Origin: Candidatus Peregrinibacteria bacterium RIFCSPLOWO2_01_FULL_48_20
GTDB taxonomy: Bacteria; Patescibacteriota; Gracilibacteria; UBA1369; 2-02-FULL-48-14
Length of the DNA: 6,300 bases
Reading direction: 5' to 3'
Assembly: GCA_001787475.1 (NCBI GenBank)
Contig: MFXB01000043.1
Span: 1 to 6,300, forward strand
Below are positions 1 through 5,373 of this stretch, in pieces; position 1 is the stretch's first letter; each line of letters begins with the position of its first letter. The notes below the pieces were generated by a model. It had not been told where the DNA came from, ran no database searches, and saw only the letters and a program-made list of their open reading frames with translations. A program made the translations under genes and the position numbers.

Positions 1-1228
1 GGAACCAATTTTTGAGTCCTTGGCCGACTTTATCGAACGAAAAGTTCTTGAAATCAAATTTGAGGCCGTAACCTTCGCCTTGAAAGCGAGAGCCCCAAAT
101 GGTGAGACCGATCACACTGGCATAAGCGGGATCCTCAATTTTATCCACCACGCCTTCGTAGTTCGTTGGGAAACCAATCTGTACGGGAAGGTTCAAAATC
201 TCACGAGCCAAGTCGATAACACCCGGCATTTTCACCGCGGCTCCGGCCAAAATGGCTCCGGCGGGCAGCATGCCGTCGCGTTGCACTTTCGCCAGTTCGT
301 CTTTCACCATCACAAAAATTTCGTGATAACGCGCTTGAATGATTTCCGCGAGCTGCTTTTTGGAAACCGTTTGCGTGTCGATTTTGGAGAGCAAAGAAAG
401 GTCGATGGTTTCTCGATCGTGAATGTCCTCGGGAAGACATGAACCATACTCAATTTTAATTTTTTCCGCCGTGTCGATGGAGGTTCGAAGACCAATCGCA
501 ATATCGTTTGTCACATTGTCTCCGCCCACCGGCAACGAGGCGGTGTGCAGTACGGTTCCTTCCTCAAAAATAGCCACATTCGTTCCGCCGCAACCGACGT
601 CGATCACCACTACGCCGAGTTCTTTCTGGCGTTTCGTGAGCACGGCTTCGGCGGCGGCAAGACCGCAAGGAATGATGTCGTTGATATCCACGCCCGCTTG
701 ATGCACGCACTTTTCAATGTTTTTCACCGCCGGCATAAGGCCGGTCACAAGATGTGCCAAAACTTCCAAACGGATTCCGGTCATTCCCACAGGGTATTTA
801 ATGCCCGTTTGTTCATCTACGGTAAAGCTTTTCGGAATAATTCTCAAAATTCTTCGGTTGTTCGGGATCGCCACCGCTTGAGCGGCCTCCAAAACGCGGT
901 CAACATCATCCTCAATAATTTCATTTCCACTGTGAGAAATGGCAATCACACCCTTGGAGTCCATGGAAGAAATATGATCGCCGGAAATTCCCAAAAACAC
1001 ATGGTGAACAGGTTCGCCCGCCATACGCTCGGCATCTTCCAAAGCGGAAGAAATGTTCGAAACCGTTTCTTCCACATCAATAATGTTTCCCTTTCGAAGT
1101 CCGCCCGAAGGAGAAACTCCCACACCAATAATATTGGGAGTGGTACTGTCTTCGTCCATAACGGCCACGGCGACTCGAACTTTGGAGTTCCCAATGTCGA
1201 GGCCCGCAATCATTCGGTGTTTAGGCAT
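1..1228 (-). CDS. ftsA: Cell division protein FtsA (partial, C-terminus beyond window edge)
   Basis: FtsA is the actin-like ATPase that anchors FtsZ filaments to the inner face of the cytoplasmic membrane and helps recruit the divisome. The uninterrupted minus-strand frame gives 409 residues. Visible actin-fold motifs are the phosphate-1 loop GLDIGNSKV (9-17, Asp11), the phosphate-2 loop VVIDVGCGGTN (about 207-217, Asp210), and the adenosine-motif-like ILAGAAVKMPGV (326-337). The SHS2-type 1C insertion characteristic of FtsA, as opposed to MreB or DnaK, falls at roughly 86-165. The last visible residues, KVGQGLKNWF, look like the start of the C-terminal amphipathic membrane-targeting helix, so probably only a few residues are missing. 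The ATG at 1228 is chosen over Met6 (1213); neither has a Shine-Dalgarno site. ftsQ is not upstream, so ftsA appears to head its own transcript, and ftsZ could follow beyond position 1. The family call is firm. Confidence 0.95.
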   Translation of the reverse strand, partial: MPKHRMIAGLDIGNSKVRVAVAVMDEDSTTPNIIGVGVSPSGGLRKGNIIDVEETVSNISSALEDAERMAGEPVHHVFLGISGDHISSMDSKGVIAISHSGNEIIEDDVDRVLEAAQAVAIPNNRRILRIIPKSFTVDEQTGIKYPVGMTGIRLEVLAHLVTGLMPAVKNIEKCVHQAGVDINDIIPCGLAAAEAVLTKRQKELGVVVIDVGCGGTNVAIFEEGTVLHTASLPVGGDNVTNDIAIGLRTSIDTAEKIKIEYGSCLPEDIHDRETIDLSLLSKIDTQTVSKKQLAEIIQARYHEIFVMVKDELAKVQRDGMLPAGAILAGAAVKMPGVIDLAREILNLPVQIGFPTNYEGVVDKIEDPAYASVIGLTIWGSRFQGEGYGLKFDFKNFSFDKVGQGLKNWF

Positions 1229-1450
1229 GAGGCGACTTTAGTACAAGTCTTTTAGGTACGCAAGAGATTGTTTGGCAAAACGCGGCTTTTAGAAGCCAAA
1301 AAACGCCGATCGAACCCAAATTTTACTCATTTTTTTAGGCTCCAATAAGCCGATTTTTCAAGCTCCTCCTCCCCGAAAATTTTGGCTTGCGAAAGCCATA
1401 AAATATGCATAAAACGCGCTCCCGACCGAAAACCGCATGAACAAGCCTTT

Positions 1451-1486
1451 TGTACAAGCAAAATAAGCGAACAAAAAACTTGTACA
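1451..1486. repeat. Inverted repeat TGTACAAG-N20-CTTGTACA
   Basis: Two perfect 8-bp arms at 1451-1458 and 1479-1486 are separated by 20 bases. Each arm contains the palindrome TGTACA, and the two palindrome centres are 30 bp apart, close to three helical turns. This fits either a pair of operator sites or a long-loop RNA hairpin. It lies between the divergent ftsA and the synthase operon, so it could affect either. The function is inferred; only the repeat is seen. Confidence 0.5.
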
Positions 1487-1539
1487 CCAAACCTCATTCG
1501 CGCCCACTTTAACGGTCTCCGCCAAGCCGTCATGGCCAT

Positions 1540-1569
1540 TTGGACTTAAGCTCAAGTTTATGGTATAAT
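1540..1569 (+). promoter_or_regulatory. Sigma-70-type promoter for the synthase/transporter operon
   Basis: A consensus -10 box TATAAT lies at 1564-1569 and is preceded by TGG, which gives an extended -10. A moderate -35 (TTGGAC, 1540-1545) sits 18 bases upstream. Transcription would begin near 1576, about 30 bases before the ATG at 1606. This also settles the start of the downstream gene, because an in-frame ATG at 1540 lies inside the -35 element. Confidence 0.75.
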
Positions 1570-1605
1570 GACAAGATTGACATACTTCAAACGCGACCCC
1601 GCGCC

Positions 1606-2835
1606 ATGAAAACCAAAAAAAACTTACTTGTCTTGGGTGCCTGTGGGACTTTGGCTCACACCGTTCTCACTTACCTCAAAAACCACCGCCATCTCTTCCG
1701 CAAACTGTATCTTCTGGATAAAGAGCCCTTTCGGGATGATAACTTCCGATCCCTGACTAATTTGGACGCCAGCTTTGTGAGACTTAACCTTACGTCGCGG
1801 CACGCAAAAAAATTCAGCAAGCTTCTTAAAGACAAAAAAATTGATCTTGTTCTCGATCTCAGCGATGCCGACACGGAACTCACCTCACAGCTCATTTTCG
1901 ATTATGGGAAAGCCTCCTACATTTGCTGTGGCCTTTCAACCTCGAGTTACGCCCCGCTTGGGGAAGCTCTGAATGAGTGGATTGACGCTCAGAAGAACAA
2001 ACCCACGCCAAAAATGCCACACATTTTCTTCACCGGCATGAACCCGGGCGCAGTGAATGTTTGGGCCGCAATCGGAATCAAAAAATTCGGTGTCCCCAAA
2101 GAAATCATCGAATTTGAGTACGACACCTCTCGATTCATGAAGCATCACAAAGAGAAAATGGTCACATGGTGCATCCCCGAATTTGTGGTGGAGCTCGTTA
2201 CCGATCCCGCTGAAATCATCTTGGGCGATCACAAAATCAAAAGCATGTTTCCAAACGGCTTGTATCACACCGAGAATTTGGAGCCCCTTTTCTCACCTGT
2301 TTGGAAGCTCAAAAGCTATCCACGCGGCTGCATGAGCACCCATGAAGAATGCGTGACGCTGGGCAACAAACACAACATTCCGGCTAAGTTCATATACACG
2401 GTAAATCAAGAAACCATGGACTTCATCAGAAAGACATACAAAGAAAAAGGTAAGGTTGAAGAAAGCGACTTAGTCATTGGAAGTAACGTGGGAGATTCCC
2501 TGCTCGGCTCCGATAACGTTGCTTTGCGTCTCGATTACGAGGATAGGGCCGTGTATTACTTCAACAGCGCCTCCAACGAAAACCTCAAAGAATGCAGTGG
2601 CACGGACTACCAGGTGGCCACCGGTGTTTACGCCGCCTTGTTCACCCTGCTCTTTTCCGATTTAAAGCCAGGCATCCACTATACCGAAGATTTACTCGGC
2701 ACAATTTTCCCGAAATTCCTCACCGACAACATGATGATTCAAGAGTTTGTCTTTGAAAAACAGGGCAAACGCTTAAAACAAATTTCCCACGACCCTCACA
2801 TCAACTATGGAAAGGGAGAATTTATAAAAATGTAA
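1606..2835 (+). CDS. Homospermidine-synthase-like oxidoreductase (saccharopine dehydrogenase superfamily)
   Basis: Members of this family use bound NAD(P) to join an aminobutyl group onto putrescine (homospermidine synthase) or to reduce related imines. The 409-residue product opens with a Rossmann nucleotide-binding turn, VLGACGTLA (9-17), a variant of GxGxxG. Features compared from memory with homospermidine synthase are GMNPGAVN (144-151, matching the family's GANPG motif with its Asn), an H-x-E segment in STHEEC (244-249, His246/Glu248), and a C-terminal block around GTDYQVATGVYAAL (332-345) followed by PGIHYTEDL (355-363). At 409 residues it is shorter than typical homospermidine synthase (about 470) and closer to carboxynorspermidine dehydrogenase, but the NPG rather than DPG motif favours the former. 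The ATG at 1606 is chosen because an in-frame ATG at 1540 precedes the predicted transcription start. No clear Shine-Dalgarno is present. It is directly followed by an SMR transporter gene. The superfamily call is firm; the exact reaction is inferred. Confidence 0.75.
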   Translation: MKTKKNLLVLGACGTLAHTVLTYLKNHRHLFRKLYLLDKEPFRDDNFRSLTNLDASFVRLNLTSRHAKKFSKLLKDKKIDLVLDLSDADTELTSQLIFDYGKASYICCGLSTSSYAPLGEALNEWIDAQKNKPTPKMPHIFFTGMNPGAVNVWAAIGIKKFGVPKEIIEFEYDTSRFMKHHKEKMVTWCIPEFVVELVTDPAEIILGDHKIKSMFPNGLYHTENLEPLFSPVWKLKSYPRGCMSTHEECVTLGNKHNIPAKFIYTVNQETMDFIRKTYKEKGKVEESDLVIGSNVGDSLLGSDNVALRLDYEDRAVYYFNSASNENLKECSGTDYQVATGVYAALFTLLFSDLKPGIHYTEDLLGTIFPKFLTDNMMIQEFVFEKQGKRLKQISHDPHINYGKGEFIKM

Positions 2836-2837
2836 AA

Positions 2838-3161
2838 ATGCTTTACCTCTACGTTCTTCTCATTTTGCTTTCCGAAACCGCGGCCATCAGTCTTTTGAAG
2901 AAGTTTTCCATGAGCGACAACTGGCTCTATTTTGGCTTGGGGCTTTTCTTCTACACCTTGGTTGCCGGATTTCTTGTGAAATCGTTTCGTTACGGAGACA
3001 TGGGGGTTGTGAACGTTCTATGGTCAGCCTTCTCCATTCTTTTGGTCGTGACCGTGGGAATTCTTTACTTTAAAGAGCACATCACCCTGGCTGAAGTTGG
3101 AGGAATAAGTATGATTCTGGCCGGCGTAGTGGTTCTGAAAGTGTACGGCAGCGGAATTTAA
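2838..3161 (+). CDS. Small multidrug resistance (SMR) family transporter, EmrE/MdtI-like
   Basis: This is a 107-residue, very hydrophobic protein with four predicted membrane helices (about 1-21, 29-49, 55-77 and 85-103), the size and topology of SMR proteins, which work as dimers exchanging protons for cations. Glu13 in helix 1 (LLSETAAISLLKKF) aligns by eye with the essential Glu14 of EmrE. The segment VLWSAFSILL (60-69) aligns with the EmrE segment containing Trp63, and the last helix has the MILAGVVVL pattern of the family. The start codon follows the synthase stop after only 2 bases, so the two genes are almost certainly co-transcribed and perhaps translationally coupled. SMR proteins include the spermidine exporter MdtJI as well as quaternary-amine and guanidinium exporters. 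The neighbouring polyamine-type enzyme makes polyamine export the leading, but unproven, role. Confidence 0.8.
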   Translation: MLYLYVLLILLSETAAISLLKKFSMSDNWLYFGLGLFFYTLVAGFLVKSFRYGDMGVVNVLWSAFSILLVVTVGILYFKEHITLAEVGGISMILAGVVVLKVYGSGI

Positions 3162-3180
3162 CACTCACCGAAGGTGAGCA
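3162..3180 (+). repeat. 19-bp hairpin repeat, copy 1 (intergenic, convergent genes)
   Basis: The sequence CACTCACCGAAGGTGAGCA forms a 6-bp stem (CTCACC 3164-3169, GGTGAG 3173-3178) around a GAA loop. It fills the whole gap between the SMR gene stop and the last base of the exonuclease gene. It may act as a bidirectional transcript end, but there is no T-run on either strand as in a classical intrinsic terminator. An identical copy lies at 4508-4526 in the same orientation. Confidence 0.85.
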
Positions 3181-4107
3181 CTAAAATAAGCTGCTCTGCT
3201 TCTCGTTTTCCCGTAGTTTCTCCCATTCTTTATTGAGCTTTTCGGTGCGCCCCATGTGGCCTTTAAAGGAAAGCTCGGCGAAAAGAGTATGCACCTTTTT
3301 AATATCGAAATTGTGCATTTTACAAGCATTCAAATCCACGCTGATGCCATCCTCGCGAACAATGGTGGCCACCTTTTTATAAAGTCGCGCGTTTTCTTCG
3401 CCTTTTCTTAAAAGTTCACGAATCCGCTCCGGCTGCACCTTTTCCAAGTGTTCATAAATCCCCTCGATGCTTCCCCACTCTTCCAAAAGCCGAACGGCCG
3501 TTTTATCGCCGATGCCTTGCACGCCGGGAATGTTATCGCTGGAGTCGCCGGCCAATCCTTTATAGTCTGGCACTTGCTCGGGCCAAACCCCCATTTTTTC
3601 TTTCACCGCGGCGCGATCATAACGCTTCACCTTCGTGTAGCCGCTGATGGGCGCCACCACGGTCACCCCTTCCCCCACAAGCTGCAGCGCATCATGGTCA
3701 CCCGTTACAATGAGAATTTCCGTGTCGGGGTGGCGTCGTCTTACTTCCGTCGTCACTATCCCCAAATAGTCGTCCGCCTCGAACCCTTCTTTTGCAAAAA
3801 TCGGAACTGAAAAAGCCTCCAAAACTTCCCATACTCGTGGAAACTGCGCAATCAGCTCATCGTCCGTTTTGCCGCGCGTGGCTTTATATTGATCGAAAAT
3901 AGCATCGCGGAATGTGGGCCCTTTCATGTCAAAAGCCGCCGCCAAATACTCCGGCCTCTCGTACTCCAAAATCCCAAGCAGAATGGATGTGAATCCGAAA
4001 ACCGCATTTGTGAGCTCCCCTTTCGCGCTCCGAAGCGTCTTGGGCAAAGCATGATAAGACCGATGCACCAGGGCGTTTCCGTCTATAATGACAAACTTTT
4101 TCACCAC
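3181..4107 (-). CDS. Stand-alone 5'-3' exonuclease (FEN/PIN family, DNA polymerase I N-domain type)
   Basis: This enzyme would degrade or flap-cut 5' ends of DNA or RNA-DNA, as the N-terminal domain of DNA polymerase I does when removing RNA primers and during repair. The 308-residue product has the whole nuclease fold and no polymerase part. Metal-binding acidic residues are visible: Asp9 (IIDGNAL), Asp60 (FDMKGPTFR), Glu110/Asp112/Asp113 (EADD), Asp137/Asp139 (TGDHD) and Asp188/Asp191 (GDSSDNIPG). The conserved YKATR is at 74-78. The helix-hairpin DNA-binding turn GIGDKTA is at 198-204. The C-terminus ends in a charged linker and QSSLF, which resembles a beta-clamp-binding pentapeptide. The start is GTG at 4107 (a second GTG follows at 4104), with no good Shine-Dalgarno. 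It lies 11 bases downstream of the 87-residue gene and probably shares its promoter. The stop is TAG. Confidence 0.93.
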   Translation of the reverse strand: MVKKFVIIDGNALVHRSYHALPKTLRSAKGELTNAVFGFTSILLGILEYERPEYLAAAFDMKGPTFRDAIFDQYKATRGKTDDELIAQFPRVWEVLEAFSVPIFAKEGFEADDYLGIVTTEVRRRHPDTEILIVTGDHDALQLVGEGVTVVAPISGYTKVKRYDRAAVKEKMGVWPEQVPDYKGLAGDSSDNIPGVQGIGDKTAVRLLEEWGSIEGIYEHLEKVQPERIRELLRKGEENARLYKKVATIVREDGISVDLNACKMHNFDIKKVHTLFAELSFKGHMGRTEKLNKEWEKLRENEKQSSLF

Positions 4108-4118
4108 TCAAGAATAAC

Positions 4119-4382
4119 CTACTCTCCCAAGTTGAGAAAGTGTAAGAGCTCATCTTGTGAGGAGCAGCGAGCATCCTCCGGCACGTCCCTCGCCTCAATC
4201 CGAGCAAAATGCATACCACTCGCGGCATTTGCTCCACTTTTCCACTCAATTATAATCTTAAGAGAGGGGATCCACCCTTCCAGCAATCTGGCATTAGCTT
4301 CAGCAGTCGCTCTATTGAGCGGAGCGCAGAAATCAAAGTAAAGGGTACGTTCACTGACGGCATCGGAACTTCCGGAAAGCAT
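4119..4382 (-). CDS. Hypothetical 87-residue protein upstream of the exonuclease gene
   Basis: I do not recognise this protein. From the ATG at 4382 it encodes 87 residues with no membrane segment or signal peptide and a mixed, soluble composition. A likely helix spans about 16-34 (PLNRATAEANARLLEGW), followed by a strand-like SLKIIIEW (36-43) and an acidic C-terminal stretch ending LHFLNLGE. An upstream in-frame ATG at 4451 would add 23 residues but lies before the predicted -35/-10 elements, so 4382 is preferred. That leaves a short leader of about 15 bases and no Shine-Dalgarno. The gene ends in TAG 11 bases before the exonuclease GTG, which suggests an operon, and its position is the main evidence that it is real. 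A role alongside the nuclease is only an inference from context. Confidence 0.55.
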   Translation of the reverse strand: MLSGSSDAVSERTLYFDFCAPLNRATAEANARLLEGWIPSLKIIIEWKSGANAASGMHFARIEARDVPEDARCSSQDELLHFLNLGE

Positions 4383-4398
4383 AATTTTAGTTGAGAAG

Positions 4399-4431
4399 TT
4401 CGAATTATACAACATTCGAAGATAAAAGCAA
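4399..4431 (-). promoter_or_regulatory. Promoter of the hypothetical/exonuclease operon with overlapping 22-bp inverted repeat
   Basis: On the minus strand a consensus -10 TATAAT occupies 4409-4404 and a -35-like TTGCTT occupies 4431-4426, with a 16-base spacer. A perfect inverted repeat with 7-bp arms TTCGAAT (4399-4405) and ATTCGAA (4414-4420) and an 8-bp spacer covers the -10 box. That is where a repressor would block RNA polymerase. The predicted start of transcription is near 4397. The operator role is inferred. Confidence 0.65.
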
Positions 4432-4482
4432 GGCCTTCTTAAATCGTCCACTCCTTAGACCCTACCTAAATCTCTAAAAATC

Positions 4483-4491
4483 TGATATAAT
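4483..4491 (+). promoter_or_regulatory. Extended -10 promoter for the 152-residue gene
   Basis: TGATATAAT at 4483-4491 is a consensus -10 with the TGn extension. No good -35 is found at 16-18 bases upstream, which extended -10 promoters tolerate. Transcription would start near 4498, placing the hairpin repeat at 4508-4526 in the 5' untranslated leader. Confidence 0.65.
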
Positions 4492-4499
4492 ATCTTAAT

Positions 4500-4526
4500 C
4501 ACTCACCCACTCACCGAAGGTGAGCA
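4500..4526 (+). repeat. 19-bp hairpin repeat, copy 2, with duplicated left arm (5' leader)
   Basis: The 19 bases at 4508-4526 are identical to those at 3162-3180 (stem CTCACC 4510-4515, GGTGAG 4519-4524, loop GAA). Immediately before it the left half, CACTCACC, is tandemly repeated (4500-4507 and 4508-4515), so the right arm could pair with either copy. It ends 13 bases before the ATG of the next gene, where a stem-loop could affect ribosome access. Confidence 0.85.
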
Positions 4527-4539
4527 TATAAAAAGAATA

Positions 4540-4998
4540 ATGGCTAAAACAAAAACTCCCCTCAAACTAAAGGTTCGCATTCCGCACGTTGTCCTGGATG
4601 TCCGCGATGCCGACCCAGCACTCCTGGAAAATTTACTGCCAGGTCTCGATGAAGTTCCCGCCCGTTTCCGCGTGATCGGCGACGGCCTCACACACGTTCC
4701 CCACGTTTTTTCAATGGAGGAGGCTTTGGAAGAAGCGCACATTTGGGTGGTATTGAACCCAAAACTCCCCAAAGAATTTTCAATGATTGTGGATCGCGGC
4801 ATCGTCCCCGTCATACTCACCGGCTCTCACGAAAAGGCCGAAAATTACAACCCTGTTGAAGAAAGCGGAAACGCTTTTTTATTTAATAAACTCAGCGCCT
4901 GGAACGTTCATGCCGCCCTCATTCGCGCCATAGAAAACTTCGCCTTCAGCTACGACTGGGAAAATCTTCGCAGCCAAGGTAAAGCCCTTTTAATCTAA
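4540..4998 (+). CDS. Hypothetical protein resembling the C-terminal half of a GT-B glycosyltransferase
   Basis: This 152-residue soluble protein belongs to no family I can name with confidence. Its second half resembles, by eye, the nucleotide-sugar-binding half of GT5/GT4 enzymes such as glycogen synthase. LPKEFSMIVDRGIVPVI (76-92) sits where those enzymes have a segment of the type E-P-C-G-L-x-Q-L-x-A-M-x-x-G-x-x-P-V-V. EESGNAFLFNKLS (107-119) parallels the (E)GTGF-x-F loop, and the WNVHAALIRAIENF helix and DWENLRSQGKALL (139-151) parallel the family's C-terminal helix. The catalytic-type glutamates of the first motif are not preserved and no N-terminal acceptor domain is present, so it may be a degenerate or non-catalytic module, perhaps in sugar-nucleotide binding. 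The N-terminus (residues 1-30) is basic then acidic with no signal peptide. No Shine-Dalgarno precedes the ATG. Its 3' end overlaps the convergent membrane-protein gene by 9 bases. Confidence 0.7.
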   Translation: MAKTKTPLKLKVRIPHVVLDVRDADPALLENLLPGLDEVPARFRVIGDGLTHVPHVFSMEEALEEAHIWVVLNPKLPKEFSMIVDRGIVPVILTGSHEKAENYNPVEESGNAFLFNKLSAWNVHAALIRAIENFAFSYDWENLRSQGKALLI

Positions 4999-5373
4999 AG
5001 AATTCGGTCCCCCGCCGCTTTCTCCCCCGGAGCTTATATTTGCGACGAGATCAAAAATCTCCCCAAGATTGATGTACTGAATCACATCCAGTCCCATTGC
5101 CCGTCCCACAAACGCCACAATCACCACGGAAAACATCGTCACCACGAGCCCGATAATAGCATAACGAATCGTTGAAACCGCCTGCTTTATTTTATCCTCC
5201 GCGCCCCCGGACAGAATAAAGGAAATACCTCCGTAGAAAATGAAAACCACGCTCAGAAAACCCGCCACAATAATGGCATAAGCAATGGCGCGGTTGATCA
5301 CTTCAAGAGCATCGTAGCTTTGAGCCACGTCGAGGACGGAGCCTTCCGTAACAGCCAAAAGAAAAAGATTCAT
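4990..5373 (-). CDS. Two-helix pilin-like membrane protein (TrbC/VirB2-like)
   Basis: This is a 127-residue protein with two strong membrane helices at about 29-54 and 71-93. They are joined by a short basic/acidic loop, SGGAEDKIKQAVSTIR (55-70), and followed by an amphipathic stretch and a Gly/Ser-rich tail (114-123). The pattern YGGISFILSGG-AEDKIKQA-YAIIGLVV is that of the small two-helix proteins abundant in Patescibacteria, usually annotated as pilin-like or TrbC/VirB2-related. In type IV secretion those subunits assemble into a pilus, but the role of the Patescibacteria versions is not established. There is no cleavable signal peptide with an obvious cleavage site, although the first 8 residues are hydrophobic. 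It is the last gene of the rpsP-khpA unit, 32 bases after khpA, and no VirB4/VirB6-like partner is in view. The stop overlaps the convergent gene by 9 bases. Confidence 0.75.
   Translation of the reverse strand: MNLFLLAVTEGSVLDVAQSYDALEVINRAIAYAIIVAGFLSVVFIFYGGISFILSGGAEDKIKQAVSTIRYAIIGLVVTMFSVVIVAFVGRAMGLDVIQYINLGEIFDLVANISSGGESGGGPNSLD

Larger units (their letters stand above)
1229..1605. other. Divergent intergenic region; long ftsA leader with hairpins and inverted repeat
   Basis: No convincing gene lies in these 377 bases. Seen directly are short stem-loops of the form GGCTT-N4-AAGCC at 1284-1297 and 1384-1397 (loop GCGA on the plus strand) and a weaker relative at 1338-1351 with a 4-bp stem. 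There is an 8-bp inverted repeat TGTACAAG/CTTGTACA at 1451-1458 and 1479-1486, and a further GTACAAG at 1241-1247 just before the ftsA start. The minus strand carries the strongest Shine-Dalgarno-like run in the window (AGGAGGAG, 1370-1363), which is not well placed before any credible long gene. Two tiny minus-strand reading frames (1361-1335 and 1330-1289) could be leader peptides but are unproven. No clear minus-strand promoter was found; weak candidates exist (for example TTGAAA and TAAAAA separated by 18 bases). The right end holds the plus-strand promoter. Confidence 0.6.

Noticed and set aside
20..1255. Several open frames on both strands across the ftsA region, including a 236-residue plus-strand frame at 545-1255
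   Set aside because: All overlap the intact minus-strand ftsA frame, which carries clear family motifs; the others have no recognisable motifs and look like shadows.
1327..1555. Two minus-strand frames of 70 and 65 residues in the ftsA leader
   Set aside because: Overlapping each other in different frames, no recognisable domain, no good ribosome-binding site at their starts; more likely non-coding leader.
1540..1605. N-terminal extension of the synthase starting at the ATG at 1540
   Set aside because: That ATG lies in the -35 element of a strong promoter, and the extension precedes the Rossmann domain without resembling the family.
3162..3180. Classical intrinsic terminator between the convergent genes
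   Set aside because: The stem is present but no T-run follows on either strand; kept as a repeat with unknown role.
3929..4451. Overlapping frames at 3889-4341 (plus) and 3929-4249 (minus), and the 23-residue upstream extension of the 87-residue protein
   Set aside because: The first two overlap the exonuclease gene and have no motifs; the extension starts upstream of the predicted -35/-10 pair.
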